Shown: piece after piece, positions 1 to 8,643 of the stretch
Layout of the letters: each line of letters opens with the position of its first letter
Numbering within the stretch: position 1 is the first letter of the stretch
Assembly (NCBI RefSeq): GCF_001446935.1
Contig: NZ_LKKK01000011.1
Span: forward strand, 372,001-436,000
Reading direction: 5' to 3'
Length of the DNA: 64,000 nt
Origin: Pseudomonas sp. TTU2014-080ASC
GTDB lineage: Bacteria > Pseudomonadota > Gammaproteobacteria > Pseudomonadales > Pseudomonadaceae
Notes under the pieces: generated by a model
Told to the model about the DNA's origin: nothing
Database searches by the model: none
What the model saw: only the letters and a program-made list of their open reading frames with translations
Made by a program: the position numbers and the translations under genes

Positions 1-2
1 TG

Positions 3-1070
3 ATTATCGCGCTTTGCCACCGCAATGCCGGGCGTGCGGCCTTTGCGCGTAAGGAAGTCAGCAATGATTTTCTGCGTAGCGATCCTGCTGAGCCTGAATG
101 GGTGAACCGCGCCACGGCTATGGTGGTGACGCTGTATGAGCAGAACCGCATGGATGAGGCTCAAGATCTGTGTGAACGGCTGATGGAGGTGATTAACTCG
201 TCATCCGCCACTGAAGCCATTGCCACGGTATACATCACCTTATCGCGTCTGGTTCATCGTCGTGGCCACAGCAACCGCGCCAGTCGTTTGTTGGATCAGC
301 TGTCCTGCATTTTGCAGTTAGGCAACTATTCGCGCTTTGTCAGCCAAGTGGGGCAGGAGGGAATGTGTCAGGCCTGGCTCAGCGGAAAACCCGCTTTGCT
401 CGAGGTACTGGCGCAGCGCTTTGATTTGCCGGCGCGTTTGCAGAAAGGCGAGTGGGAAAGCACCCGTGAGTACGATGAAAGCTGGGAGCGTAGCGGCTTG
501 GCCTGCGTGTACTGGTTGCGTTCCCGTGGGGCACCAGGACAGGCGCAGGCTGAGCGGATACTTAAAGTGCTGGCCGCTTCGCTCAAGCGCAGTGAAATGC
601 AGGCCAGGCTGTTGGTCATCGAAGCCAATCAGTTGGTATTGGCCGCTGCCAATCAGACACAGGAGCAGCAGTTGGCTGCACTGCTGAGGGTGATTGAGCG
701 TTTTGGTATCACCAACATGAGCCGCTCGGTTTTTGATGAGGCGCCAGGGCTGGGAGCTTTAGTACAGGGGCTTGCGAAAACTGGGGTGCTAGTGGTGCCG
801 GAGCGCTACCGTGAGCACTATGGCGAATTTTTTGAGGTGGAGCAGGGTGTTTCTGCCAGTCATCCAATTGCCTGCGGCGTGCTGACCGGCAAGGAGATTG
901 AGATATTTGAGTGTCTGCTCAATGGGCTGTCGAATACGCAGATCAGTGACAAGACCGGCATTGCCTTGTCCACCACCAAGTGGCACCTGAAAAACATCTA
1001 TTCCAAGCTCAATGTCTCCAGTCGCACTGAGGCGATTCTCAGTGTACGCCCGCGTACTTCAATCAACTGA
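3..1070 (+). CDS. LuxR-family (MalT-like) transcriptional regulator, 5' truncated by window edge
   Basis: The reading frame is open from the first bases of the window, so the N-terminal part lies outside; about 355 residues are visible. The last 64 residues (about 876-1067) form a LuxR/GerE helix-turn-helix beginning LTGKEIEIFECLLNGLSN and containing the recognition-helix stretch STTKWHLKNIYSKL. The upstream part is helical and repeat-like, as in the TPR-like arm of MalT-type regulators. Those proteins normally carry an N-terminal STAND ATPase, which would be off-window. The alpha-dioxygenase gene starts 127 bp downstream on the same strand and is an obvious candidate target, but no binding site is recognisable. 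An internal GTG at 102 is probably not the true start, because coding continues upstream of it. Confidence 0.85.
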   Translation: MIALCHRNAGRAAFARKEVSNDFLRSDPAEPEWVNRATAMVVTLYEQNRMDEAQDLCERLMEVINSSSATEAIATVYITLSRLVHRRGHSNRASRLLDQLSCILQLGNYSRFVSQVGQEGMCQAWLSGKPALLEVLAQRFDLPARLQKGEWESTREYDESWERSGLACVYWLRSRGAPGQAQAERILKVLAASLKRSEMQARLLVIEANQLVLAAANQTQEQQLAALLRVIERFGITNMSRSVFDEAPGLGALVQGLAKTGVLVVPERYREHYGEFFEVEQGVSASHPIACGVLTGKEIEIFECLLNGLSNTQISDKTGIALSTTKWHLKNIYSKLNVSSRTEAILSVRPRTSIN

Positions 1071-1077
1071 TCCATTA

Positions 1078-1113
1078 TTTAGCACCATCCCCTCCTTGGG
1101 AGGGGGGGCTAAA
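1078..1113 (+). terminator. G-rich hairpin after the LuxR gene
   Basis: An outer stem TTTAGC (1078-1083)/GCTAAA (1108-1113) encloses an inner stem CCCCTCC/GGAGGGG with a short loop. No T-run follows, so intrinsic termination is unproven. It could instead be an operator or mRNA structure ahead of the next gene. Confidence 0.35.
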
Positions 1114-1197
1114 CCGACACCGTTCACTACTCTCCATGACGCGCTGCTATGTCGGTAGCTGCCTCATCTGTACAACAATAAGAACGGGAGCAATGCC

Positions 1198-3939
1198 ATG
1201 TCGGTATGGGTCACCTGGCCAGCTTTGACCAAGCTGGGAACGCTGGGCATTTTCGCCGGACTGCTAACACTCGCAGCCGAGCGCGAAGCACTGCTGAAAA
1301 ACAATCTCTTCGATCTTGAGAACTTTGACGGGTACAACGCACAGATCAACTGTGACGCGCGGAGCCTGACCGCACGTACAGAGGATGGTACCTGCAACAT
1401 TCTCAGCAACCCTGCCGAAGGTTCCGCGCTGAAGCGTTTCGGTCGCAACATCAACCCGGCTTACACTCAGGGCGAAACTACCACGCTGCTGACGCCTAAC
1501 CCACGTGACGTCAGTATCAGCCTGTTGGCTCGTGATGAGTTCAAGCCGGCCACCAGCGTGAACTTCATTGCTGCCTCCTGGATTCAGTTCATGACCCATG
1601 ACTGGTTCCACCACGGCGCTAACGCTGTTGATGATCCGATCACCTTCCCGCGTCCTGCCAATGACCCTAAAGGCAGCGGCACTATGTCTGTTCAGCGCAC
1701 CCAGCCTGACCCGACCCGTACCGGTGCCGACGCTGGCAAGCCACGTACTTACCGTAACCACACCACTCACTGGTGGGACGGCTCGCAACTGTACGGCAGC
1801 GACAAGGCAACCAGCGATAAGGTCCGCTCCTTTGTTGACGGTAAGCTGAAAGTAAACGCCGACGGTACCCTGCCTAAGGAACTGATCAGCGGTAAACCAG
1901 TCACCGGTTTCAATGAAAACTGGTGGGTTGGTCTGAGCATGCTGCACCAACTGTTCACCCTTGAGCACAACGCCATTGCGACCAAGCTCAAGCAGAAATA
2001 TCCGGAGAAGAACGACCAGTGGCTGTATGACCGCGCGCGTCTGATCAACTCGGCTCTGATGGCCAAAATCCACACTGTTGAGTGGACTCCGGCAATCATC
2101 GCCAACCCGATTACCGAGCGTGCAATGTACTCCAACTGGTGGGGTCTTCTGGGGCAGGGTGGTCCGCGTGACGACTTCCAGGCTGATGTGCGCAAACTGC
2201 AGGAAGATTTGGCTAAGTCCGACTCCTTCGTTAAGCGTATTCTCGGCTTTGACCCGAATGTTGCAGGCAGTATCGGCAACGGTTCTATCAACCATGCCCT
2301 GACCGGTATCGTTGGCTCGACTGCACCGAACAACGCAGGCGTTCCGTTCAGCCTGACTGAAGAGTTCGTGTCGGTTTACCGCATGCACCCGCTGATGCGT
2401 GACAACATCAACGTGTACAACGTTGGTTCGAACCAGGTTTCGCGCTCTATCCCGATTCAGAACACTCGTGACGGCGATGCTGAGAACATTCTCAACGCTG
2501 AACGCGCTGATCGCCTGTGGTACTCCTTCGGTATCACTCACCCGGGGTCGCTGACTCTGAACAACTTCCCGAACTTCCTGCGTGATCTGTCGATCCCGTT
2601 GGTGGGCAATGTTGATCTGGCAGCAACCGACGTACTGCGTGACCGTGAACGTGGTGTGCCGCGTTACAACGAGTTCCGTCGTCAGATTGGTCTGAAGCCA
2701 ATCACTAAGTTCGAAGACCTGACCAAAGATGCCACCACCCTGGCTCAGCTTAAGCGTCTGTACAACAACGACATCGAGAAGATCGATGCTCTTGTTGGTC
2801 AGCTGGCTGAAACTGTACGTCCGGAAGGCTTTGCCTTCGGTGAAACCGCGTTCCAGATCTTCATCGTCAGCGCTTCGCGCCGTTTGATGGCTGACCGCTT
2901 CTTCACCAAGGACTACACCGCTGAGGTGTATACCCCAGAAGGTATCGACTGGGTTGAGCACACCACCATGGTTGACGTTCTGCGTCGTCACAACCCGCAG
3001 CTGCACTCCAGCTTGGTGGGCGTTGATAACGCGTTCAAACCTTGGGGGCTGAACATCCCGGCTGATTACGAAAGCTGGCCGGCTGCTAACAAACAAGCCA
3101 ACCTGTGGGTTAACGGTGCCCTGCGTACGCAGATCCCGGCTGACCAACTGCCAGCGCTGAAGAAGACCGATGCACTGGGTCTGCTGGGTTCCATCCTGTG
3201 GAACAAAGTTAAGACTCGCAGTGACGTTGCCGAGGCAGGTTACAAGAAGCCAATCCATGCTCATGGCGTGATGGCTAAAGTGAAGTTTGTGCCGACTGGT
3301 AACAACGCCTATACAGGTCTGTTCAAAGGCTCTGATTACGGCCTGCTGCGTCTGTCCGTGACTGAAGATCCGAAAGGCAAAGACTTCATGCCAGGTCTGG
3401 CGTGGAAGGCCTTTGTTGACGGTAAGCCTTCGGAAAACGTGTCTGCGCTGTACACCCTGAGTGGCCAGGGCAGCAACCATAACTTCTTCGCCAACGAGAT
3501 GTCCCAGTACGTTCTGCCTGAGGCAGACAACATGGGCAGCAGCATCATCTTCTCGGCTGTCACCCTGAAGCCGACACTGTTGCTGATGAACGACTTTGCC
3601 AAAGTCACCCAGACAGGAGCAGCAGTATCTAAGCCGGTTGCTCCGACTCAGGTCTACTTCGTGCCTCGTAGCGAAGTGCGTAGCCGCTTCTCGACTGCAG
3701 CGCATGACTTCCGCCAGGATCTGCTGACTCTGACTGAAGGCACCAAGCTGTATGACGTGTACGCAACCTCGATGGAGATCAAAACCTCGATCCTGCCCTC
3801 GATTGCTAAGCGCTACGCAACTGAGCGTCGTAACAGTGCTGTGAAGATCGGTGAAATGGAACTGACTTCTCCGTTCATTGCCTCTGAATTCGGTGACTCT
3901 GGTGTGTTCTTCAAGCACCAGCGTAACGAAGACAAGTAA
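1198..3939 (+). CDS. Alpha-dioxygenase-type heme peroxidase with C-terminal catalase-like domain
   Basis: 913 residues. Residues about 1-620 resemble plant fatty-acid alpha-dioxygenases of the animal-peroxidase/cyclooxygenase superfamily. The distal-heme motif MTHDWFHHG puts the candidate distal His at 134. The motif EEFVSVYRMH puts the catalytic Tyr at 394 and the proximal His at 397, the same Y-x-x-H arrangement as in plant enzymes. THPGSLTLNNFPNFLRDL and ASRRLMADRFFT also match the family. Such enzymes oxygenate fatty acids to 2-hydroperoxides. Residues about 670-913 are additional: IHAHG (685-690), YTGLFKG, PGLAWKAFVDGKPSEN, NHNFFANE and a tail GVFFKHQRNEDK resemble small catalase-family proteins. 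The usual catalase proximal R-x-F-x-Y-x-D-T is not visible. No signal peptide is evident. ATG 1198 follows GGGAGC. A perfect terminator follows the gene. Confidence 0.85.
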   Translation: MSVWVTWPALTKLGTLGIFAGLLTLAAEREALLKNNLFDLENFDGYNAQINCDARSLTARTEDGTCNILSNPAEGSALKRFGRNINPAYTQGETTTLLTPNPRDVSISLLARDEFKPATSVNFIAASWIQFMTHDWFHHGANAVDDPITFPRPANDPKGSGTMSVQRTQPDPTRTGADAGKPRTYRNHTTHWWDGSQLYGSDKATSDKVRSFVDGKLKVNADGTLPKELISGKPVTGFNENWWVGLSMLHQLFTLEHNAIATKLKQKYPEKNDQWLYDRARLINSALMAKIHTVEWTPAIIANPITERAMYSNWWGLLGQGGPRDDFQADVRKLQEDLAKSDSFVKRILGFDPNVAGSIGNGSINHALTGIVGSTAPNNAGVPFSLTEEFVSVYRMHPLMRDNINVYNVGSNQVSRSIPIQNTRDGDAENILNAERADRLWYSFGITHPGSLTLNNFPNFLRDLSIPLVGNVDLAATDVLRDRERGVPRYNEFRRQIGLKPITKFEDLTKDATTLAQLKRLYNNDIEKIDALVGQLAETVRPEGFAFGETAFQIFIVSASRRLMADRFFTKDYTAEVYTPEGIDWVEHTTMVDVLRRHNPQLHSSLVGVDNAFKPWGLNIPADYESWPAANKQANLWVNGALRTQIPADQLPALKKTDALGLLGSILWNKVKTRSDVAEAGYKKPIHAHGVMAKVKFVPTGNNAYTGLFKGSDYGLLRLSVTEDPKGKDFMPGLAWKAFVDGKPSENVSALYTLSGQGSNHNFFANEMSQYVLPEADNMGSSIIFSAVTLKPTLLLMNDFAKVTQTGAAVSKPVAPTQVYFVPRSEVRSRFSTAAHDFRQDLLTLTEGTKLYDVYATSMEIKTSILPSIAKRYATERRNSAVKIGEMELTSPFIASEFGDSGVFFKHQRNEDK

Positions 3940-3996
3940 TCGCAGGCACTCTGCTTGAGCGGTAAAGGACATACCGCTGAAGCAGCAAATACGAAT

Positions 3997-4021
3997 AGCC
4001 CCGAGAAATCGGGGCTTTTTC
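3997..4021 (+). terminator. Intrinsic terminator after the alpha-dioxygenase gene
   Basis: Perfect 8-bp stem AGCCCCGA/TCGGGGCT with a GAAA tetraloop, followed by TTTTTC. Confidence 0.9.
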
Positions 4022-4255
4022 GTTTCTGATATAGGCGTCTCTCGCTACGGCCAGCCGAGCAGAGGGTGATCAGGCAGTTGCTTCGTGGCCTTACCACAGA
4101 TATGGGAGGGGCCGCCTGATCCCAACATCGCTAGAGGTTCAAGGTCTGTCTGTGACGTAGAACTAAAGGGAGAAGGTTGTGGTGATGCAGACTCATCACA
4201 GCACATGCTGTTTGCGTGTGGCATTGATTGTTAACAGAGGGCTACTGACACAAAT
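4022..4255. other. Intergenic region without a recognisable gene
   Basis: About 230 bp between two terminators. An 8-bp inverted repeat GATCAGGC (4068-4075)/GCCTGATC (4114-4121) with a long loop is the only structure seen. No convincing coding region was found. Confidence 0.5.
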
Positions 4256-4283
4256 AAAAAGGCCCCGGCGCTACCGGGCCTTT
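4256..4283 (-). terminator. Intrinsic terminator of the gspCD operon
   Basis: Read on the minus strand, AAAGGCCCGG pairs with CCGGGGCCTTT (one bulged G) and is followed by TTTTTATTT. It lies just beyond the gspD stop codon. Confidence 0.85.
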
Positions 4284-4296
4284 GATTGAGCAGGGA

Positions 4297-6249
4297 TTAA
4301 CGCAGGTCGATGGAGCCCCTCTTGTCCGATTGATCGAACAGACTTGTCGGATCGGCGGGCAATATGCCGGGTTTGTAGTCTTCACGACCTTCGCCCAGTA
4401 CGCGTATGTCGCTGTATTTTTTACCGGAAAGAGCTGCCAGTCCGGCAGCGTCTCGCACAACTGTTGGGCGCAGAAAAACCATCAGGTTGCGTTTGACTCG
4501 GGTTTCTTTACTCGACCGGAACAAGCGCCCCAGTACCGGGATATCGCCGAGTACAGGAACTTTGGAATCGGCCTGAGTGACGTCGTCTTGTATCAGGCCC
4601 CCCAATACGATGACCTGGCCATCCTCAGCCAGAATCGTGCTCTTAATTGAGCGCTTGTTGGTGATCAGATCAACCGCCGATACACCCTGAGTGGTTGGTG
4701 CAATGGACGAAATTTCCTGCTCAATTTCCAGACGCAGGGATGCACCGTCATTGATATGCGGGGTCACTTTAAGGGTTACCCCAATGTCCTGACGTTCGAT
4801 GGTGGTAAAGGGGTTGTCAGCGCCGGATGAGTTAGTGGTAAACGAGCCGGTTTGAAAAGGCACGTTCTGGCCCACGAGGATTTCAGCTTTTTGATGATCC
4901 AGTGTCAGCAAGCTTGGTGTGGAGAGCAAGTTGCTTTTGCTATTGGCCGAAAGCGCTGTAATCAGGACGCCGAAACTGTCTGTTCCCAAGCCGATGATGG
5001 CACCATCAGGTAGGTTGCCGATGGCGCTGTTGTCATTGCCTTCTTTTTGGTCGAGGAAGGCTTTGAGGATTGTCCCGACAGAAAGTCCGGTGCCACTGAA
5101 GTTGGTGCCGCCAATGCCACCCGTACTGCCGGTTGCATCCACGGCCCATTGCACGCCGAGCGCATCAGAAATATCACCGGATACCTCGACAATCGCCGCC
5201 TCAACCATAACCTGAGCTCGTGGTACGTCTAACTGGCGGACGATGTCTTCCAGGGTCGCGACCACATCCGGTTCGGCTAGCAGAACCAGCGCGTTCAGGC
5301 TTTCGTCAGCGCGAATCAAGAGCGTTTGAGGTTTTCCGGTTCCAGCCTCTGTACTGCCTTCTGGCTTGAGCTTCTCTGACAGCTCGCCAAGTGTCTCGGC
5401 CAGACTCTTCGCATCGCCATGGCGTAAGCGGATAACTCGCGTATTAGCTGAGCGGCTCGTGGGCGTGTCGAGTGAGTGAGCGAGGTTGATCAGCTTGGTA
5501 CGAGCAGCCGGTGGGCCAAGGATGATCAGCCGGTTAGTGCGGCCATCCGCAATGACCTGTGTGCCGGATGCGCCTTTAGTCTGGCCGCGATCAATGGAGT
5601 TGCGCAGCACCTCAGCGGTATCCATGACCCATGCGTGTTGCAGGTTCATGACGCTGTAATCGTTCTGGCCTTTTTGGTCCAGTTGGCGGACCAAATCTTC
5701 TATACGTTTGATGTTGGCCGTTCGGTCGCTAATGATGATTGCGTTGGCGCTGGTAATTGCCGCTAGATGTCCGTACTGAGGCACAAGCGGGCGGATCAGC
5801 GGAATGAGTTCTGCTGCCGATGAGTGCTGAACCTGAATCAGGCGCGTCTCCAGCCGGTCGGGCGCAGAGCGGCCTGTGTCGGCTTCGGCTTTAGCCTCGG
5901 CATTAGGCACGATGCGAGCCTGATCGCCCTGAGTGATGACGGTGAAGCCGTGGGTCGCCATCACCGACAAGAACAGCTGATACACCTCAGTGAGGTTCAG
6001 TGGGCTGCTGGAGACTACGCTGACCTGGCCTTTGACCCGTGGATCGACTACGAAGGTTTGACCGCTGATCGAAGCAATCTGATCAATAAACTCACGGATG
6101 TCGGCACCCTTGAGATTGATCGTCCAGCTTTCTTCTTGTTGGCTATTGCTGGGCGTAATGCCTGTAGGGGCTGCAAGGGCCGGGAGAGGGCTGAAAACCA
6201 GTCCGGCTAGCAGCAGGGCGGAGGTGATACGCGAGAGAGTCGGAGTCAT
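4297..6249 (-). CDS. gspD: Type II secretion outer-membrane secretin GspD (XcpQ)
   Basis: 650 residues from ATG 6249; the frame is open further upstream, but that part overlaps gspC. The N-terminus MTPTLSRITSALLLAG...ALAAP is a signal peptide. The N0 domain follows (WTINLKGADIREFIDQIA, FVVDPRVKGQVSV), then repeated KH-like N1-N3 domains and the secretin domain (VGQNVPFQTGSF, VILGGLIQD, VPVLGDIPVLGRLFR). It forms the multimeric outer-membrane channel through which folded exoproteins leave the periplasm. The chosen start lies 5 bp after the gspC stop. With gspC it makes a two-gene operon divergent from gspE-M, the arrangement of xcpPQ in P. aeruginosa. Specificity toward particular substrates cannot be read from the sequence. 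Confidence 0.96.
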   Translation of the reverse strand: MTPTLSRITSALLLAGLVFSPLPALAAPTGITPSNSQQEESWTINLKGADIREFIDQIASISGQTFVVDPRVKGQVSVVSSSPLNLTEVYQLFLSVMATHGFTVITQGDQARIVPNAEAKAEADTGRSAPDRLETRLIQVQHSSAAELIPLIRPLVPQYGHLAAITSANAIIISDRTANIKRIEDLVRQLDQKGQNDYSVMNLQHAWVMDTAEVLRNSIDRGQTKGASGTQVIADGRTNRLIILGPPAARTKLINLAHSLDTPTSRSANTRVIRLRHGDAKSLAETLGELSEKLKPEGSTEAGTGKPQTLLIRADESLNALVLLAEPDVVATLEDIVRQLDVPRAQVMVEAAIVEVSGDISDALGVQWAVDATGSTGGIGGTNFSGTGLSVGTILKAFLDQKEGNDNSAIGNLPDGAIIGLGTDSFGVLITALSANSKSNLLSTPSLLTLDHQKAEILVGQNVPFQTGSFTTNSSGADNPFTTIERQDIGVTLKVTPHINDGASLRLEIEQEISSIAPTTQGVSAVDLITNKRSIKSTILAEDGQVIVLGGLIQDDVTQADSKVPVLGDIPVLGRLFRSSKETRVKRNLMVFLRPTVVRDAAGLAALSGKKYSDIRVLGEGREDYKPGILPADPTSLFDQSDKRGSIDLR

Positions 6250-6253
6250 CGGG

Positions 6254-6904
6254 TCACTGGCTTTCCGTGGCAGGTTCAGAGGTATCGACAGGCTGCGTTT
6301 CAACAGTTGCTCCCTGCATCTGCTGTTGTAAATCACGCATGCGCTGACGCAATTGCTTGAGGTCATCGGACTCAAGCAGTTCAAGTTGCTCAGGTGTCAG
6401 GCTTTCTTCAACCGGAGGGGTGTAGCTATTTTCTGTTGGGCTGAAAGCGCTGGATTTGGCCACAGGAAAGCTCAGACTTTCACGGCGACCATTGCGCATG
6501 AGTTCAACTTGTGTCATGGCAACTGAATGCAGGGTCACGCCGCTGCTTATTTCACTGCCGACCTGATAGCGCTGGGCTGTGCTGCCATTGAGAATAATGG
6601 CGCTGGATAACTGCGGGTCAGGATTAACGAAACTGCCAAGTAAAGTCAGGTTGAGGCTGGTGCTTGGAGCTGGGCCCTGACTAGCGGCGCTGCTGTTGCC
6701 GAATACTTTGGACAGTTGTGGGTCGAGGGTGTTCTCGCCACTGGCCTGAGCTGGTTCTTCGCTGCCTTTAGGGACTGCCTGGGTCAGCCGGATCCAGTCA
6801 ATACTCTGCCATCCCAGGTTAATACACATGGCAATAACCAAGGCTAGGCCCAGCAAAGTAGGGGCATGTCGGTACAGCCAGCGTGGGTAGGCTGGTAACG
6901 GCAA
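6254..6904 (-). CDS. gspC: Type II secretion inner-membrane protein GspC (XcpP)
   Basis: 216 residues. A short cytoplasmic N-terminus is followed by one membrane helix (about residues 13-27, LLGLALVIAMCINLGW). A periplasmic HR domain comes next (about 85-155, LNLTLLGSFVNPDPQLSSAI, YQVGSEISSGVTLHSV), then a helical C-terminus with a probable coiled coil (LKQLRQRMRDLQQQMQ). GspC links the inner-membrane platform to the secretin by contacting the N0 domain of GspD. The start is TTG: the frame has a stop two codons upstream of it and no ATG before residue 26, which lies inside the membrane helix. GGAG lies 9 nt before the TTG. No PDZ domain is apparent; the C-terminal coiled coil takes its place, as in XcpP. 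Confidence 0.93.
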   Translation of the reverse strand: MPLPAYPRWLYRHAPTLLGLALVIAMCINLGWQSIDWIRLTQAVPKGSEEPAQASGENTLDPQLSKVFGNSSAASQGPAPSTSLNLTLLGSFVNPDPQLSSAIILNGSTAQRYQVGSEISSGVTLHSVAMTQVELMRNGRRESLSFPVAKSSAFSPTENSYTPPVEESLTPEQLELLESDDLKQLRQRMRDLQQQMQGATVETQPVDTSEPATESQ

Positions 6905-6927
6905 GGGGTGTCACTCCATGGCTTATT

Positions 6928-6933
6928 ATTATA
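6928..6933 (-). promoter_or_regulatory. Perfect TATAAT, candidate -10 of the gspC promoter
   Basis: TATAAT on the minus strand about 24 bp before the gspC start codon. No good -35 hexamer lies at 16-18 bp, so an activator may be needed. The divergent 225-bp gspC-gspE spacer shows no clear quorum-sensing (las/rhl-type) palindrome by eye. Confidence 0.35.
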
Positions 6934-7129
6934 TCGGTGTAGCAATTTGGCCGATCATAACGTCTTGCCGGGCGTTTGCCAGCCCCTCGTTAGGATGGTG
7001 TTTCATGCGGCGCAATGTGCTAAAGATAGCGCGCTGCTTTCAGGAGATTGCGGTCAAATAATAACAATTAACACGCAGAGTCTATTTTGAGGCTCGCCAG
7101 AGGATTGGCCGGCCGTTAATGGAATAATC

Positions 7130-8641
7130 GTGTCAGATAAAGGCCTGTTAGGGATGAATGCGCTGCTCACCGATGCGCCAACACGGCGCCTGCCATTTAG
7201 TTTTGCCAAACGCCATGGCGTGCTCTTGCAAGCCATCTCGGGTGTGCCCGGACTCGCTTATCGTCCAGGTGTAGATCCAGTGATCCTGGCCGAGGCTCGC
7301 CGCTATTTGGGCACTGACCTGGCGTTGTTGCCACTCTCCAGTGAAGCCTTTGAACAAGCGCTGGGCGTTGCATATCAGCATGACTCGGCCTCCATGCAGC
7401 TGGCTGAAGATATCGGCGGTAGCCTTGATCTTGCAGCGCTGGCTGATCAGGTTCCTGAGACCGAAGACCTGCTGGAGCAGGAAGACGACGCGCCGATTAT
7501 TCGTCTGATCAACGCCATTCTTGGTGAGGCGATCAAAGAAAACGCTTCTGATATCCACTTGGAAACCTTTGAGAAACGCTTGGTGGTGCGCTTCCGGGTT
7601 GATGGCGTCCTGCGTGAAGTGCTTGAGCCCAAGCGCGAATTGGCCGGGTTGCTGGTCTCCCGGGTCAAGGTGATGGCGCGACTGGATATCGCCGAAAAAC
7701 GTATTCCTCAGGATGGCCGCATTTCCCTCAAGGTCGGTGGCCGGGAAGTGGATGTGCGTGTGTCGACGCTACCATCTGCCAACGGTGAACGAGTGGTGTT
7801 GCGTTTGCTCGATAAACAGGCCGGGCGACTCAATTTGCAGCACTTGGGCATGAGCAGCCGTGACCGCGACCTGATGGAAGCCACCGTGCGCAAACCACAC
7901 GGTATTTTGCTGGTCACAGGCCCCACCGGATCGGGGAAAACCACCACGCTTTATGCCAGCCTGACCAGTCTTAACGATTCCACGCGCAACATTCTGACGG
8001 TCGAAGACCCGATAGAGTATCACCTCGAAGGCATCGGCCAGACCCAGGTTAATTCCAAGGTCGACATGACGTTTGCGCGCGGATTGCGAGCGATTTTGCG
8101 CCAGGACCCGGATGTGGTGATGGTCGGTGAAATCCGCGACCGGGAAACCGCCGAAATCGCAGTGCAAGCGTCGCTGACGGGGCACTTGGTGCTATCGACG
8201 CTGCACACCAACAGTGCCATTGGTGCGATCACCCGCCTGGTTGATATGGGTGTTGAACCGTTCCTGCTGTCTTCGTCTTTGTTGGGCGTGCTCGCACAGC
8301 GTCTGGTTCGGGTGCTGTGCCCGCATTGCAAAGAGCCCTATCAGGCAGATGAAGCTGAGTGCCGGATGTTGGGCGTATCGACTGAAAACCCGCCAACACT
8401 CCATCACGCGCGTGGCTGTGCAGAGTGCCATCAGCAGGGCTACCGCGGCCGAACAGGTATCTATGAGTTAGTGGTATTTGACGACCAACTGCGCACCTTG
8501 ATTCACAACGCTGCATCCGAGCAGGAAATGACACGTCATGCCCGTAGCCTTGGCCCCAGTATCCGTGAGGATGGTCGGCGCAAGGTGCTGGAAGGCGCTA
8601 CCACGATTGAAGAAGTGCTGCGCGTGACGCGGGAGGAATAG
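7130..8641 (+). CDS. gspE: Type II secretion ATPase GspE (XcpR)
   Basis: 503 residues. The N-terminal domain would bind GspL. Residues about 120-225 form the N2 domain typical of secretion ATPases ([21 protein letters not shown]). Walker A is [10 protein letters not shown] at 264-273 with Lys270, and Walker B lies around DVVMVGE (329-335). A four-cysteine zinc motif is present (CPHC 397-400, CAEC 430-433). The hexameric cytoplasmic ATPase powers pseudopilus assembly. GTG 7130 is taken as the start (GGA 9 nt upstream); ATG 7154 is an alternative with a poor ribosome binding site. It is the first gene of the gspEFGHIJKLM operon. Confidence 0.96.
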   Translation: MSDKGLLGMNALLTDAPTRRLPFSFAKRHGVLLQAISGVPGLAYRPGVDPVILAEARRYLGTDLALLPLSSEAFEQALGVAYQHDSASMQLAEDIGGSLDLAALADQVPETEDLLEQEDDAPIIRLINAILGEAIKENASDIHLETFEKRLVVRFRVDGVLREVLEPKRELAGLLVSRVKVMARLDIAEKRIPQDGRISLKVGGREVDVRVSTLPSANGERVVLRLLDKQAGRLNLQHLGMSSRDRDLMEATVRKPHGILLVTGPTGSGKTTTLYASLTSLNDSTRNILTVEDPIEYHLEGIGQTQVNSKVDMTFARGLRAILRQDPDVVMVGEIRDRETAEIAVQASLTGHLVLSTLHTNSAIGAITRLVDMGVEPFLLSSSLLGVLAQRLVRVLCPHCKEPYQADEAECRMLGVSTENPPTLHHARGCAECHQQGYRGRTGIYELVVFDDQLRTLIHNAASEQEMTRHARSLGPSIREDGRRKVLEGATTIEEVLRVTREE

Positions 8642-8643
8642 GT

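Noticed and set aside
1264..3972. A 902-codon open frame antisense to the alpha-dioxygenase gene
   Set aside because: It mirrors the codon bias of the plus-strand gene; the translated sequence is His/Val/Gln-rich without domains, signal or ribosome site.
4068..4121. GATCAGGC/GCCTGATC inverted repeat
   Set aside because: 8-bp arms with a 38-nt loop are within chance expectation and not linked to a gene.
4184..4288. A 34-codon frame with a GGGAGAAGG-like upstream sequence
   Set aside because: It runs through the terminator hairpin of gspCD and shows no recognisable protein features.
6905..7129. A LasR/RhlR-type box in the gspC-gspE spacer, expected by analogy with P. aeruginosa
   Set aside because: No CT-N12-AG dyad with matching arms could be found by eye.
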